Below, piece by piece: positions 43,113 to 54,292 of a stretch of 64,000 bases of DNA. The stretch's first letter is position 1. Each line of letters starts with the position of its first letter. The notes below the pieces were generated by a model. That model did not search any database, was not told the origin of the DNA, and saw only the letters and a program-made list of their open reading frames with translations. The stretch lies in contig NC_019903.1 of assembly GCF_000243135.2 (NCBI RefSeq), forward strand, positions 3,014,001-3,078,000. Direction: 5' to 3'. Source of the DNA: Desulfitobacterium dichloroeliminans LMG P-21439. GTDB lineage: Bacteria > Bacillota > Desulfitobacteriia > Desulfitobacteriales > Desulfitobacteriaceae. The position numbers were made by a program, and so were the translations under genes.

Positions 43113-44237
43113 TTATAAGTCGATGGCATCTCGGATATTATCTTTAACCTTCTCGAAAAAGGATTTCTTGCCCATTTGTTGTTGATCGCTGGTAACATCA
43201 CCAAATTCACGGAGCAATTCCTTTTGCCGATCGGTGAGCTTTGTTGGTGTAGCCACGACGACCTTCACATGTTGATCCCCTCGTCCATTGCCACGGCGGT
43301 AAGGGATGCCATGTCCTCGGAGGCGGAAAATGGTGCCCGTCTGAGTCCCTTCAGGCACTTTCATCTTGACTCTCCCATCCAAGGTTGGAATATCAATTTC
43401 CGAGCCCAGAGCAGCCTGAACAAAGGTTATAGGCATCTCGCAATAAACGTCGTTTCCTTCCCTTTCAAAGAGTTTATGGGGTTTGACATTCAAAACTACA
43501 TAAAGATCCCCTGCCGGGCCACCGCGTAATCCGGCTTCCCCGCTGCCGCTAAAACGAAGATTAAGACCATCCTCTGAGCCAGCCGGGACATTGACTTTGA
43601 TGGTTTTGACTTGGCGAGTGGTGCCCCTGCCGCTACATTCTTTGCAAGGGGAGGATATAAATTGTCCCGAGCCATTACAGGTCGGACAAGTTTTGGCTGT
43701 TTGTATCGCTCCAAAGGGAGTCCGTTGCGTGGTTTTGACCTGCCCTGTTCCATGACATTGACTACACGTGGTCGGATGTGTTCCGGAAGCTGCGCCTGAA
43801 CCTTGACATTCCGTACAGGTCTCTTGTCGTGGAACTTGAATCTCCTTTTCGATACCGAAGGCAGCTTCTTCAAAGGCAATGGTCATATCATACCGCAGAT
43901 CGTTTCCTCGAGTGGGGCCATTACGACGCTGACCGCCGCCGCCACCACCAAAGAACATATCGAAGATATCACCAAACCCACCAAAATCCGCACCGCCAAA
44001 GCCAGCCTGGTTCGGATCAAAGGCAGCATGACCCATCTGATCGTATTTAGCTCGTTTTTCCGAATCACTTAAGACATCATAGGCTTCGGTCGCCTCTTTG
44101 AACTTGTCTTCTGCCTCTTTATCACCAGGGTTAACATCCGGGTGATATTTGCGGGCTAATTTTCGATAGGCTTTTTTAACTTCTTGTTCGTCCGCTCCCT
44201 TAGAGACTCCCAAAACTTCATAATAATCGCGTTTCAT
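43113..44237 (-). CDS. dnaJ: Chaperone DnaJ (Hsp40)
   Basis: 374 aa from the ATG at 44237 ([10 protein letters not shown]), which has GGAGG 5 nt upstream; the frame reaches 44303 but that adds a non-family leader. J domain with HPD (YHPDVNPG), Gly/Phe-rich region, four CxxCxGxG zinc repeats ([33 protein letters not shown]), and C-terminal substrate domains. It stimulates DnaK ATPase. Last of hrcA-grpE-dnaK-dnaJ. Confidence 0.97.
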   Translation of the reverse strand: MKRDYYEVLGVSKGADEQEVKKAYRKLARKYHPDVNPGDKEAEDKFKEATEAYDVLSDSEKRAKYDQMGHAAFDPNQAGFGGADFGGFGDIFDMFFGGGGGGQRRNGPTRGNDLRYDMTIAFEEAAFGIEKEIQVPRQETCTECQGSGAASGTHPTTCSQCHGTGQVKTTQRTPFGAIQTAKTCPTCNGSGQFISSPCKECSGRGTTRQVKTIKVNVPAGSEDGLNLRFSGSGEAGLRGGPAGDLYVVLNVKPHKLFEREGNDVYCEMPITFVQAALGSEIDIPTLDGRVKMKVPEGTQTGTIFRLRGHGIPYRRGNGRGDQHVKVVVATPTKLTDRQKELLREFGDVTSDQQQMGKKSFFEKVKDNIRDAIDL

Positions 44238-44379
44238 TGTTTCCTCCATCACTCCTAATTCACCCTCCGAAGCATGCGCCTTCAGTACATGATGATTGGG
44301 CACAGGGAAAACCCTGCACCCAATCTTCTTTTCTTAGATTCTAACTTTAGCACCCGCAGCATCTATAACTTTGCTGTGC

Positions 44380-46224
44380 CTATTTATCATCCTTGTTCAC
44401 TTCAGTATATTCTGCATCAACGACATTGTCATCAGCTTTGGCTTGACCGGCTCCTGGGTCTGTCCCCATGTCCGGACCTCCTGCTTCCCCACCCGTCTGT
44501 TGGTACATTTTCTCAATGATCGGATAAAGCACTTTAGTTACTGCTTCGGTCTTCTCCTTGATAGCTTCAAGATTTTCTCCCGCAGCAGCGGTCTTTAATT
44601 CTTCAAGCGCCTTCTTGATCGGTTCTACTTCATTTTCGGCAATCTTGCCTTCGAAGTCCTTCAAGGTTTTCTCAGTTTGGTAAACCGTCGAATCCGCTTG
44701 GTTCTTAGCATCGATTAACTCTTTGCGTTGCTTATCTTCTTCAGCATGAGCTTCGGCATCTTTTTTCATCTTTTCGATCTCATCTTGGCTTAGGCCTGTC
44801 GAGGCTGTGATGGTAACCTTTTGCTCATTGCCTGTAGCCATATCCTTAGCCGAGACATGCACGATACCGTTGGCATCAATATCGAATTTAACCTCGATTT
44901 GCGGAATACCGCGTGGAGCAGGAGGAATTCCAGAAAGCTGGAATCTTCCCAATGTCTTGTTATAGGCAGCCATTTCCCGCTCACCTTGGAGAACGTGGAT
45001 ATCTACAGAAGTTTGGCTATCTGCTGCCGTAGAGAAGGTCTGGCTCTTGGTGGTTGGAACTGTTGTATTCCGTTCAATAATCCGTGTGAATACTCCACCT
45101 AAAGTCTCAATGCCCAGAGAAAGAGGAGTTACGTCTACGAGAATGATATCCTTCACTTCGCCGGCGAGAACCCCACCTTGAATAGCTGCTCCTAAAGCAA
45201 CCACTTCATCGGGGTTGACACCCTTATGAGGCTCTTTGCCGCTCAATTTTTTAATGGCGTCTTGAACAGCAGGAATCCGTGTCGATCCACCCACTAGGAT
45301 AACTTGATGAACATCGCTCCAAGACAATTTAGCATCGGCTAAGGCTTGACGAGTTGGTCCAAGACTTGCCTCAACTAGATCTGCCGTCAACTCTTCGAAC
45401 TTAGACTTTGTAATATTCATATCTAAGTGGGCGGGGCCTTCAGCAGTCATAGTAATAAAGGGCAGATTCACATTGGAAGTGCTCACTCCGGAAAGCTCAA
45501 TCTTGGCTTTCTCGGCAGCTTCTTTTAAGCGTTGCAGAGCAACACGGTCTTTGCCCAGATCCACCCCTTGTTCCTTCTTGAATTCAGCTACCATATGATC
45601 AATTAGACGTTGGTCAAAATCATCCCCACCGAGTTTATTATTCCCGCTGGTCGCTTTAACCTCAACCATCCCTTGGCTCAGTTCAAGAACCGAAACATCG
45701 AAGGTTCCACCGCCTAAGTCGAAAACCAAAACGGTTTGATCCTCTTGCTTATCTAAGCCATAGGCCAAAGCTGCTGCTGTGGGTTCGTTAATAATCCGCT
45801 TAACTTCCAAACCAGCGATGGTTCCGGCATCTTTAGTCGCTTGACGCTGAGCATCAGTGAAGTACGCAGGTACAGTGATGACTGCCTCAGTAACGGTTTG
45901 CCCTAGATAAGCTTCAGCATCAGTTTTAAGTTTGCCTAAAATCATTGCCGAAATTTCTTGGGGTGAGTAGTTCTTATCATCGATCTTCACTTTGAAATCG
46001 GTACCCATATGCCGTTTCACGGAGAGTACTGTTTTATCTGCATTAGAAACCGCCTGCCGTTTGGCCACTTGGCCGACTAAGCGTTCGCCTGTTTTGGAAA
46101 ACCCTACCACGGAGGGTGTCGTGCGATTACCTTCTGCGTTCGTAATAACGACCGCTTCGCCGCCTTCCATAACTGCTACGCAGGAGTTTGTGGTCCCTAA
46201 ATCAATACCTATCACTTTACCCAT
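44380..46224 (-). CDS. dnaK: Chaperone DnaK (Hsp70)
   Basis: 614 aa. [17 protein letters not shown] and [15 protein letters not shown] phosphate loops, [11 protein letters not shown], substrate domain, helical lid and acidic C-terminus. The usual order and length for a Gram-positive Hsp70. ATG behind AAGGAGGAAG, 25 bp after grpE. Confidence 0.98.
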   Translation of the reverse strand: MGKVIGIDLGTTNSCVAVMEGGEAVVITNAEGNRTTPSVVGFSKTGERLVGQVAKRQAVSNADKTVLSVKRHMGTDFKVKIDDKNYSPQEISAMILGKLKTDAEAYLGQTVTEAVITVPAYFTDAQRQATKDAGTIAGLEVKRIINEPTAAALAYGLDKQEDQTVLVFDLGGGTFDVSVLELSQGMVEVKATSGNNKLGGDDFDQRLIDHMVAEFKKEQGVDLGKDRVALQRLKEAAEKAKIELSGVSTSNVNLPFITMTAEGPAHLDMNITKSKFEELTADLVEASLGPTRQALADAKLSWSDVHQVILVGGSTRIPAVQDAIKKLSGKEPHKGVNPDEVVALGAAIQGGVLAGEVKDIILVDVTPLSLGIETLGGVFTRIIERNTTVPTTKSQTFSTAADSQTSVDIHVLQGEREMAAYNKTLGRFQLSGIPPAPRGIPQIEVKFDIDANGIVHVSAKDMATGNEQKVTITASTGLSQDEIEKMKKDAEAHAEEDKQRKELIDAKNQADSTVYQTEKTLKDFEGKIAENEVEPIKKALEELKTAAAGENLEAIKEKTEAVTKVLYPIIEKMYQQTGGEAGGPDMGTDPGAGQAKADDNVVDAEYTEVNKDDK

Positions 46225-46249
46225 ATTAAATACTTCCTCCTTATTACAC

Positions 46250-46885
46250 CTAACAGGAAACTTTAACCATGCTAGGGCGTATTACTTTTTCTTTAAGATA
46301 ATATCCTTTTTGTAATTCTTCAACAACCGTATTTTCCGGATACTCATCTGACTCCACTTGAAGCACCGCTTCATGCATATTGGGATCAAAAGGTTGCCCT
46401 ACAGCTTCAATAGCCGCCAGCCCTTCTTTGGCTAGGGTCGTTTGCATCTGCTTGAAGATCATGTCGACCCCCTGAGCAAAGGACATGAAATCTTGATTGG
46501 TTTTAGAGGCCAGAAGAGCTCTTTCGAAATTATCCAGCACCGGAAGTAGTCCTTCGACGACACGCTCAGAGGCATATTTTAAGTAGTCATCCTTTTCCTT
46601 TACTGTCCGCTTACGATAATTGTCAAAATCAGCTTGCAGGCGTTGCAAATGTGCATAATACTCATCGGCTTGATTCTTGCTTTGCTCAAGTGCAGCTTGC
46701 AGAGTAAGTACTCTTTCCTCTAAAGATACATCTTGATTCCCGGAAGACTTCCTGCCCTCAGCCTCACTCTCCCCCAGAATTTCTTCGACAGTATCCGTTA
46801 GATTTTCAGATTGGTCTTGTCTGCCTTCTTTGTTTTCCCATCCAGACTGAGCTGATGGAGGGGTTTTCCCGCCCCAATTCACCAT
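46250..46885 (-). CDS. grpE: Nucleotide exchange factor GrpE
   Basis: 211 aa from the ATG at 46885, supported by GGAGAGGTGG about 9 nt upstream; an alternative GTG lies at 46897. Acidic Ser/Gln-rich N-terminus, long helix ([35 protein letters not shown]), and the beta domain with [21 protein letters not shown] and [17 protein letters not shown]. Exchanges ADP on DnaK. Follows hrcA by 17 bp. Confidence 0.96.
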   Translation of the reverse strand: MVNWGGKTPPSAQSGWENKEGRQDQSENLTDTVEEILGESEAEGRKSSGNQDVSLEERVLTLQAALEQSKNQADEYYAHLQRLQADFDNYRKRTVKEKDDYLKYASERVVEGLLPVLDNFERALLASKTNQDFMSFAQGVDMIFKQMQTTLAKEGLAAIEAVGQPFDPNMHEAVLQVESDEYPENTVVEELQKGYYLKEKVIRPSMVKVSC

Positions 46886-46902
46886 GATTGAAACCACCTC
46901 TC

Positions 46903-47946
46903 CTATTTCCTTCGTCGCTTGGTAAGAAGCTCAGTGAGCGTTCTTGTCATGTATTCCACCATCGCCATCGACTTACCATAATCCATTCGTGTGGGTCCGA
47001 TAAGTCCAATCGTACCCAACGGTTCACCTTCAACACAATAAATCCCAGTAATCACGCTGCAATCTTTAAGTTCCTTCATGATATTCTCGCCACCGATGGT
47101 AACCGTGATACCCTCGAGCTTCGGACGCAAAAACTGCTTAATCTGATCTCCCTCTTCGAAAACTTGAAAAAGATTTTTGATCTTTTCAACATCCTGGAAT
47201 TCAGGCTGGTTTAGCATGTTGAGTGTTCCGCCAAGATAAACTTTATTGGTCTCTTTAGGTTTGCTGTCTAAAATAGCAGTTAGGAGTTCTAAGGCATGAT
47301 CAATAAGATAACGCTGACGTGATAGTTCGCTGTAGATTTCATGCAGGAAATCCCGTTTTACTTCAGTCATGGAATGTCCCCGCATCTTATGATTAAACAC
47401 GTTCGCGATTCTTTGTAGTTCCTCAGCAGTTACATTTTCTCCAATCTCAACAATCTGATTCTCAACCACTCCATTTTCCTTGACAACGACCATAATGGCC
47501 TTGCCTGACTGATAAGGAAGGAAGTGCATTTGGTTAAATACACTGTTACCTTTGTCTGGCCCTACGACAATACTGGTCAAATGGGTAAGCTCAGAGAGAA
47601 GTTTGCTGGAATGAGAAATGACGCTTTGAATCTCGGCGATCCGCTGAGTGGTCTCCCTTTCGATAACTTCCTTTTCGTCCTCAGAAACCTTGGTCTTTTC
47701 CATCAGGCAATCCACATAGTAACGATAACCAGCATCCGATGGAATACGACCCGATGAGGTATGGGGCTGTTCAATCAATCCCAAATCTTCTATATCGGAC
47801 ATTTCATTACGAATCGTGGCCGGCGAGATACCTAAGTCAAACTTCCGGGCGATTGTCCTGGAGCCGACTGGCTCAGCTGTATTGACATAATCCTGAACAA
47901 TGGCTCTCAGGATTTTTTTCTTTCGCTCATCCATTTGCATACTCAT
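46903..47946 (-). CDS. hrcA: Heat-shock repressor HrcA
   Basis: 347 aa. N-terminal winged helix (KKKILRAIVQDYVNTAEPVGSRTIARKFDLGISPATIRNEMSDIEDLG) and HrcA effector domain. Binds CIRCE, which is present 28 bp upstream of its own start (47974-48000), so the operon is autoregulated and induced by heat. First gene of hrcA-grpE-dnaK-dnaJ. Confidence 0.97.
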   Translation of the reverse strand: MSMQMDERKKKILRAIVQDYVNTAEPVGSRTIARKFDLGISPATIRNEMSDIEDLGLIEQPHTSSGRIPSDAGYRYYVDCLMEKTKVSEDEKEVIERETTQRIAEIQSVISHSSKLLSELTHLTSIVVGPDKGNSVFNQMHFLPYQSGKAIMVVVKENGVVENQIVEIGENVTAEELQRIANVFNHKMRGHSMTEVKRDFLHEIYSELSRQRYLIDHALELLTAILDSKPKETNKVYLGGTLNMLNQPEFQDVEKIKNLFQVFEEGDQIKQFLRPKLEGITVTIGGENIMKELKDCSVITGIYCVEGEPLGTIGLIGPTRMDYGKSMAMVEYMTRTLTELLTKRRRK

Positions 47947-47973
47947 AACCGCCCTTCCACGTTCGTTTCGTTG

Positions 47974-48000
47974 TTAGCACTCAACCTTAATGAGTGCTAA
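47974..48000. promoter_or_regulatory. hrcA: CIRCE operator
   Basis: Perfect TTAGCACTC-N9-GAGTGCTAA, the consensus HrcA site, between the hrcA start and its promoter. Confidence 0.98.
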
Positions 48001-48011
48001 CGATTTATGAT

Positions 48012-48043
48012 ATTATAGTACCGCTCACTTTCGCGATTGTCAA
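48012..48043 (-). promoter_or_regulatory. hrcA: SigA-type promoter of the hrcA operon
   Basis: TTGACA at 48038-48043; TATAAT at 48012-48017 gives a 20-nt spacer, while an overlapping TACTAT would give 17. CIRCE lies just downstream, at the likely transcript start. Confidence 0.65.
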
Positions 48044-48078
48044 GTATCTGACAACCTATAAAGTGATTCTTTGCTGAC

Positions 48079-49209
48079 TTATACAAATTCTTGCAGCACC
48101 GAATTCGCCACAAACCAGAACTCTGGATTCATTTTGAGAAATTTTCCTTCCTCAACACGTAGTACGCCACGGTTTATATAACGTTCTAAAGCTGTGGGAT
48201 AAAGTTCAAAAAGATCAACGCGAAACTCTTTTTTAAAATTCTCCAGATTGATCCCTTCGGCAAGACGCAGTCCTAAAATGATCCGTTCTGATCTTTGCTG
48301 ATCGTTCGTCAGACTTTCATCTTCCAAACTATCGATAGGCAAATCTTCTCGATTAAGCTTTTCCCGATACAAAGCCAAATCCTCACAATTTTTCCGGCGA
48401 CGATTCTTCAGGCAAGACACCGCACCGGGACCAAGGCCGAGGTACTCTTCCCCATGCCAATAACCAAGATTATGTCGGCATTCATGGCCCGGCAAGGCAT
48501 AATTTGAAGTTTCATAGTGGAGGTATCCCGCCTTGGTTAACATTTCTTGCCCTAATTCATACATTTCTGCTTGGGCATCATCTCCCGGCAGGTCCTTCAG
48601 CAAATCTGTGTCTAATTCCAGAGGTGTATTCTCCTCAATCATCAATCCATAGATAGACAAATGCTCTGGTTGAATTTCAATCGCCTCTGCTAAGGTCTTT
48701 TGCCAATCCTCTAAGGACTGTCCCGGCAAACCAAACATTAAATCCAGATTGAGATTATGGAATCCTGCTTCGCGAACCATCTTCACCCCATCATGGATAT
48801 CCTGAGCACCATGGATTCGCCCAATGCGTTTTAGCAAAGTATCATTGAAGGATTGAACACCCAAAGATATCCGATTGATACCATGGTCCTTTAATACATG
48901 AAGCTTTCCTGCCGTTAGGGTACCGGGATTAGCTTCAATAGTTTTCTCCGCCGAAGCCGCAAAATTAAATCTTTGCTTAAGCAAGCTGAAGACGGTTTCA
49001 AGCTCTATCTCACTCAAAGCGGTAGGAGTACCACCTCCCATAAATAGGGTAGATACTTCCTCGGGAATTTCCTCTTGCCGCAAGGCAATTTCCTGATTTA
49101 GGCCTTTCAAATAGTCTTCAACTTTAGCCCTTTGCAGAGGAACAGAATAAAAGGCACAGTAGGCACATTTTCGAATACAAAAAGGGACATGGACATAAAG
49201 CGATGGCAT
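48079..49209 (-). CDS. hemW: Heme chaperone HemW (radical SAM)
   Basis: 376 aa. YVHVPFCIRKCAYCAFYS with CxxxCxxC minus the extra Cys typical of true HemN, FMGGGTPTALSE, and the HemN C-terminal domain. By family it is a heme-transfer protein, not coproporphyrinogen oxidase. ATG behind GAGGTG. Located between lepA and hrcA as in Bacillus. Confidence 0.94.
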   Translation of the reverse strand: MPSLYVHVPFCIRKCAYCAFYSVPLQRAKVEDYLKGLNQEIALRQEEIPEEVSTLFMGGGTPTALSEIELETVFSLLKQRFNFAASAEKTIEANPGTLTAGKLHVLKDHGINRISLGVQSFNDTLLKRIGRIHGAQDIHDGVKMVREAGFHNLNLDLMFGLPGQSLEDWQKTLAEAIEIQPEHLSIYGLMIEENTPLELDTDLLKDLPGDDAQAEMYELGQEMLTKAGYLHYETSNYALPGHECRHNLGYWHGEEYLGLGPGAVSCLKNRRRKNCEDLALYREKLNREDLPIDSLEDESLTNDQQRSERIILGLRLAEGINLENFKKEFRVDLFELYPTALERYINRGVLRVEEGKFLKMNPEFWFVANSVLQEFV

Positions 49210-49330
49210 AGTTGCACCTCTTTCTTAGGAAGGATCTGCCCATCCCATCTCAAAAATCGCCGCTAACAACAAATATACCCAATCCAAACGCATATCAACC
49301 GCACCTAAACTTTCTCCTGAATAATAAGGG

Positions 49331-49371
49331 AGCGAACCCCATGCTTCACTATATCGCATGATTGGTTCGCT
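49331..49371 (-). terminator. lepA: Likely lepA terminator
   Basis: AGCGAACC (49331-49338) pairs with GGTTCGCT (49364-49371), with an inner CATGC/GCATG stem. The minus strand then reads CCCTTATTATT, a weak U-tract. Confidence 0.55.
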
Positions 49372-49404
49372 TCAAGCTAGTCTACGTTAGTTTATGAGGG
49401 AGTC

Positions 49405-51210
49405 TTAATCGTCGATCTTCAGTACCGCCATAAAAGCATCCTGAGGAATCTCTACACTCCCTACTTGCTTCATCCGCTTTTTACCCTCTTTTTGTTTCTC
49501 TAAGAGTTTCCTCTTACGGGAAATGTCCCCACCATAACATTTGGCTAAGACATCTTTCCGCATGGCTTTCACACTTTCTCGCGCGATGACTTTCTGACCA
49601 ATAACTGCTTGGATCGGCACTTCAAACATTTGACGGGGGATAATCTCCCGCAACTTCTCTACTAAGCGGCGACCGCGTGCATAGGATTTTTCCTTATGAA
49701 CGATAAAGGAAAGGGCATCCACCAGCTCGCTATTTAGAAGAACGTCTAGCTTAACTAATTGAGCTGCTCTATAGCCCGCTAATTCATAATCCAAGGAGGC
49801 ATAGCCTTTGGTCCGGGATTTTAATTGATCAAAATAATCATAAACGATCTCGCTCAAGGGCAATTCATAGACTAAGCTAACTCGGTTAGCGGAGAGATAG
49901 CTCATATTGAGATAATTACCGCGCTTTTCCTGGTTCAACTCCATAATCGCCCCCACATACTCTGAAGGCACCATAATTGTTGCTTTAACGATAGGCTCTT
50001 CAATGCTTTCAATCTCATCCGTCTTGGGAAGATTGGAGGGATTATCAATTTTCAATACTTCCCCGTCGGTTTTATTAACCCGATAGACTACGCTTGGTGC
50101 TGTAGTAATTAAGTTCAGGTCATATTCCCGCTCCAGACGTTCTTGAATGACATCCATATGCAAAAGCCCTAAGAAACCACACCGATAGCCAAAGCCAAGG
50201 GCACTGGATGTTTCCGGTTCAAAGACTAAGCTAGAATCATTTAGATGAAGCTTTTCCAAAGCATCCTTCAACCGGGTATAGTCGTTGGACTCCACCGGGT
50301 ACAAGCCGCAAAAGACCATAGGGGTCGCCTTACGATATCCCGGTAGGGGATAGAGGGCGGAGTTTTCAGCATCGGTAATGGTATCCCCGACTTGAGTATC
50401 CCTGACATTTTTGATGCTAGCAGCAATATAGCCAACCTGACCTGCTCTTATATCTGTCATGGGTCTTAATCCTGGGTTAAGCATGCCCACTTCCGTGACA
50501 TCAAAAACTTTACCCGAGGACATCATTTTAATTTGCGTTCCTTTAGTTACATGGCCTTCCATCACTCGAACATAGGAAATAGCACCTTTATAGGCATCAA
50601 AATAAGAATCGAAAATCAAAGCCTTTAAAGGAGTATTGTCATCACCCTGAGGAGGAGGAATCTTGGCTACTACAGCCTCCAGAATCTCTTCAATCCCTAT
50701 TCCCGCCTTGGCTGAAGCTAAGATGGCCTCACTGGCATCTAGTCCAATGACATCTTCAATCTCCTGCTTTACGCGCTCCGGTTCAGCACTGGGCAAATCA
50801 ATTTTGTTGATGACTGGGATGATCTCCAAGTTATTTTCCAAAGCCAAATAGACATTGGCCAAGGTCTGGGCTTCAATACCCTGGGCTGCATCCACAATCA
50901 AAAGCGCTCCTTCACAGGCAGCTAGACTACGGGACACTTCATAGGTAAAATCCACATGGCCCGGAGTATCGATGAGATTCAGTTCATAAACTTGTCCGTC
51001 TTTAGCGGGGTATTGCAAACGAACGGTCTGCAATTTAATCGTGATTCCCCGCTCTCTCTCCAAATCCATGTTATCTAAAACTTGAGCTTCCATTTCCCGC
51101 TTGCTTAGTGCACCAGTATATTCGATCAAACGGTCGGCAAGTGTCGACTTACCATGGTCAATATGTGCAATGATAGAAAAGTTTCTAATTCGTTGTGAGG
51201 CCTGTGCCAC
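49405..51210 (-). CDS. lepA: Elongation factor 4 (LepA)
   Basis: 601 aa from a GTG at 51210, chosen because AGGGG lies 7 nt upstream and it gives the family length; frames reaching 51333 would add about 40 non-family residues. GTPase [26 protein letters not shown], then EF-G-like domains and the LepA C-terminal domain ([25 protein letters not shown]). Back-translocates ribosomes or aids 30S assembly. Confidence 0.96.
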   Translation of the reverse strand: MAQASQRIRNFSIIAHIDHGKSTLADRLIEYTGALSKREMEAQVLDNMDLERERGITIKLQTVRLQYPAKDGQVYELNLIDTPGHVDFTYEVSRSLAACEGALLIVDAAQGIEAQTLANVYLALENNLEIIPVINKIDLPSAEPERVKQEIEDVIGLDASEAILASAKAGIGIEEILEAVVAKIPPPQGDDNTPLKALIFDSYFDAYKGAISYVRVMEGHVTKGTQIKMMSSGKVFDVTEVGMLNPGLRPMTDIRAGQVGYIAASIKNVRDTQVGDTITDAENSALYPLPGYRKATPMVFCGLYPVESNDYTRLKDALEKLHLNDSSLVFEPETSSALGFGYRCGFLGLLHMDVIQERLEREYDLNLITTAPSVVYRVNKTDGEVLKIDNPSNLPKTDEIESIEEPIVKATIMVPSEYVGAIMELNQEKRGNYLNMSYLSANRVSLVYELPLSEIVYDYFDQLKSRTKGYASLDYELAGYRAAQLVKLDVLLNSELVDALSFIVHKEKSYARGRRLVEKLREIIPRQMFEVPIQAVIGQKVIARESVKAMRKDVLAKCYGGDISRKRKLLEKQKEGKKRMKQVGSVEIPQDAFMAVLKIDD

Positions 51211-51341
51211 AGTTTTACCCCTCATTTCAGCAAAATCCAGTGTGATTCCCTGAAAAACTCTCTCTTTTTCGAGGATACACTCTAAACAATTATTATACTG
51301 CCAATGATTTATTTCAGCAAGAAAATGAGGCAAAAAACTTC

Positions 51342-52412
51342 CTATCGCTCTAAACGTTCCAGTCTTTTTTGGCGAAAATCCCCACTCAATCCTTCTTCCC
51401 TCATGACGATGAAGGCGGAAGGCACTTCCCGCGGCCCATACTGACTGCTGGGCTTGTTCTTTACTTCTCCCTGGTACACCAAGGTAGAAGATGAGCCTCC
51501 GTCCAAATTTGCCCCATTTACCGCCCCATGCTCTAAAAGAATATCTTGTACATCCCTCAATGTGGCGCCAATGCTTCCCAACTGCCTGCCATCGATGACT
51601 AGCAGGAGGATCGTACCGTCTCTAGTTTGTCCGATTGCCGTGCGGGGGGCAATCCCCCAACCTCCATCACCAGCCTTGATCATCGGCTCTCCGTTGACGA
51701 TGAGAAAGGGGGCAAAGGAAACTGCATCCCGAATTCCCAATTCTTCAATCTGTTCTAAAGTATAACGACCTAGTACTAAGACATGATTTTTATCCAAACC
51801 GATTAAATTATAAACCTCTAAAGGATCTTTGTGGATGATTCTTCCGCCAGTCATGAGAATTCCCGTCGGTGTCCCTCCATGGCTCACTCCACCAGGGTCT
51901 GAAAAACCGCCGGCGTTAATTCCTGCCACAGCTTGATGATTCGCCACAAATTCCGCAACCTTCAAACCAAGACTCCCCAGTTGCTCTGTCGCGACTAACT
52001 GCACACGCTGTGGATCACCGACTTTCAGCAGATACCCCTTATAGCCTTTTCCCGAGACTTCAATGAATTCCAGAGCAGGTTTCTCCTTCTCCAGAGGCTT
52101 AAGGACTGCCACTGCTTTTTCATCCGTGTTTACTTTAGGCTCCGGTACTTTATTTTTTACCATGATGGCAGCAATTTCTTCATCGCTGACAAACCAATGG
52201 GCTAAATACTGGTGGGTATAGGTCGTCATGGCCGTTGTCACATAGAGTTCTTTTAATTCAGTGAATGGTCCGTGAAAAATTAATATAAAAGCTGTGCCGA
52301 AGGCCATCAAACAAAAAACAGCAATACCCAAAATAAGTTTACCCAGAAAAGAGAAGATACGTTTCTTCCCCTGATGAGCTGATCGTCCTAATTCAGTACT
52401 TATTACCAACAC
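51342..52412 (-). CDS. Phosphodiester glycosidase-family membrane-anchored protein
   Basis: About 356 aa. N-terminal membrane helix ([25 protein letters not shown]) then an extracellular NAGPA-like domain: [60 protein letters not shown]. Such domains remove or remodel sugar phosphodiesters and are linked to exopolysaccharide or wall polymers. Start uncertain: the open frame reaches a TTG at 52436 inside a terminator-like hairpin, so I prefer the GTG at 52412 next to GGGGG. Confidence 0.85.
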   Translation of the reverse strand: MLVISTELGRSAHQGKKRIFSFLGKLILGIAVFCLMAFGTAFILIFHGPFTELKELYVTTAMTTYTHQYLAHWFVSDEEIAAIMVKNKVPEPKVNTDEKAVAVLKPLEKEKPALEFIEVSGKGYKGYLLKVGDPQRVQLVATEQLGSLGLKVAEFVANHQAVAGINAGGFSDPGGVSHGGTPTGILMTGGRIIHKDPLEVYNLIGLDKNHVLVLGRYTLEQIEELGIRDAVSFAPFLIVNGEPMIKAGDGGWGIAPRTAIGQTRDGTILLLVIDGRQLGSIGATLRDVQDILLEHGAVNGANLDGGSSSTLVYQGEVKNKPSSQYGPREVPSAFIVMREEGLSGDFRQKRLERLER

Positions 52413-52419
52413 CCCCCAT

Positions 52420-52457
52420 AAAGAAAAAAGAAGCAATAGCTCGCTTCTTCTTTCTTT
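52420..52457 (-). terminator. murJ: murJ terminator
   Basis: AAAGAAGAAGC / GCTTCTTTTTTCTTT arms around a GAGCTATT loop on the minus strand, ending in T-rich sequence. It overlaps the upstream edge of the next gene's frame. Confidence 0.6.
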
Positions 52458-52604
52458 CTATGCGGTTTTTAACAATTATAGCACATTTACTTCTGACGAC
52501 AAACCATAAAAGATTCTACTATGCAAATGCCAAGGGTAGCCCTCAGGATTCCGTCAACTGTTGCACCTTGATGATTGGTTGTAGGAAAACCTTTGAGCTC
52601 TGGT

Positions 52605-54182
52605 TTATATTTCGTGACCATTCCTCTTAAGGCGTTTCTGAACAAGCCCTAAGGTCTGCTCAAACTCTTCCATACCCATGATCTTAGTTATGACCGCAAA
52701 AATCAACGCACCCATGAAGGTTCCCGCAATTAAGACAAAAGTCGAGGCGAGTTTCCCCACCCCCCAAAGTGTGGTGAGCCACTGACCCCCAAGCCAAACG
52801 CCAATCCCCATCACACCGGATGCCACTAAAGTCTTCAGGGAGGTGTTCAGCATTCTCCACCCATCAATCCTCTTTAAGCGTTTGCGCAGGAGATGTAGGA
52901 GTAAAATCATATTGAGCATAGCGGCTAAGGAAGTTGCGAAAGCCAAACCACCCGTTTGCAAGGGTTTGACCAAAAGAAACATAAAGCCTACATTAGCTAG
53001 CATCGAAATAATACCGATAATAACAGGAGTCCAGGTATCTTGAAGGGCATAGAACATGCGCGGCAGGATTTGGATGACGGACTGAGCGGAGATTCCGACA
53101 GCAAAATAGAAAAGAGGAATCGCGGTGGCCAAGGTATCCTCAGACGTAAAGGCTCCATGCTCAAATAGGACGCGAATCAAAGGATAGCGCAAAGCGATCA
53201 TGCCTACCGATATGGGCAGAGTAATAAAAATAACCATCCGGACTGCTCTTGATGAGGTATGGATGAATTCCTTCCATTTCTTCAACGTAGCATGCTCATT
53301 CAAGGTCGGAAACACCGCCACAGCGATAGCTAGGGCAAAGATACCCACGGGTAATTGGAATAACCGATATGAATACCAAACTGCCGTCAAGCTACCCTCA
53401 ATGAGGTGGGAACCTAGGTTAGAGTTCACCACGACTTGGATTTGGTTCAATGAGTAGCTAAGAATAATGGGTATAGCTAAAACAGCAATTTTCCGAACCC
53501 CAGGATGCCGCCAATCGATAATGGGATAGTAACGAAGGCCTTGACGTTTCAAAGCTGGAATCTGCACGAGAAAATTCAGCAAAGCCCCTACTACTACCCC
53601 AATCGCAAACCCGGAAATGGTCTCCGGTTCATCAGGACGGGCAAGCAAGACTCCAAACAAAATCACACTGGCGTTATAAAGCACTGTACCTAGAGCACTA
53701 GGCCAAAATATCTTATAGGAATTTAAGATTCCCATGGTGATGCCGCTCAGTGCCAGAAGCAGTGGTTGGATGAGAATAATCCTCGTCAATTGAATTGTTA
53801 GGGCTTGGTTTTCTGTCGAAAAGCCTGGAACCTGCAGCTTTACAAATTGGGGGGTAAAAATTAGCGCTAAGATCACCAAGACGCTTAAGAGCAAAAGAAT
53901 CAAATTAATAAAGGAGCTCGCTACCCGCCACCCCTCCTCTTCATTGCCCTTATGAATATATTGAGAGAATACAGGAATAAAGGCAGAACTTAATACTCCG
54001 CCCACTAAAAGCCAGTATATTAAATCCGGAAGGATAAATGCTGTTTGATACGCATCAGTCACTCCCGTTTTACCATAAAAATTCGCCATCAAAGATTCTC
54101 TTAAGAAACCTAGAATTCTTGATGCGAGTTGAGTTAGCATTAAGAGCCCGGCCGCCATGGCTACCGTCCGCGTACCTGACAT
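52605..54182 (-). CDS. murJ: Lipid II flippase MurJ
   Basis: 525 aa, 14 predicted helices, MATE-like MVN fold. Start MSGTRTVAMAAGLLMLTQLASRILGFLRESLMANFYG matches the MurJ N-terminus with its conserved Arg. Flips peptidoglycan precursor to the outer leaflet. ATG behind AAAGGGGCG. Confidence 0.93.
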   Translation of the reverse strand: MSGTRTVAMAAGLLMLTQLASRILGFLRESLMANFYGKTGVTDAYQTAFILPDLIYWLLVGGVLSSAFIPVFSQYIHKGNEEEGWRVASSFINLILLLLSVLVILALIFTPQFVKLQVPGFSTENQALTIQLTRIILIQPLLLALSGITMGILNSYKIFWPSALGTVLYNASVILFGVLLARPDEPETISGFAIGVVVGALLNFLVQIPALKRQGLRYYPIIDWRHPGVRKIAVLAIPIILSYSLNQIQVVVNSNLGSHLIEGSLTAVWYSYRLFQLPVGIFALAIAVAVFPTLNEHATLKKWKEFIHTSSRAVRMVIFITLPISVGMIALRYPLIRVLFEHGAFTSEDTLATAIPLFYFAVGISAQSVIQILPRMFYALQDTWTPVIIGIISMLANVGFMFLLVKPLQTGGLAFATSLAAMLNMILLLHLLRKRLKRIDGWRMLNTSLKTLVASGVMGIGVWLGGQWLTTLWGVGKLASTFVLIAGTFMGALIFAVITKIMGMEEFEQTLGLVQKRLKRNGHEI

Positions 54183-54292
54183 AGTTTCGCCCCTTTAATA
54201 GTTCGTCCTGGTGTGAAAATTCTCTAATATCGAATTATACCATTTTTCTATACAAGGGGAAAGACAAACCCCAGGCAACACATTCTTACTCA

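Noticed and set aside
51210-51333. N-terminal extension of LepA
   Set aside because: Not family-like, and the GTG at 51210 has a well-spaced AGGGG site giving the standard 600-residue length.
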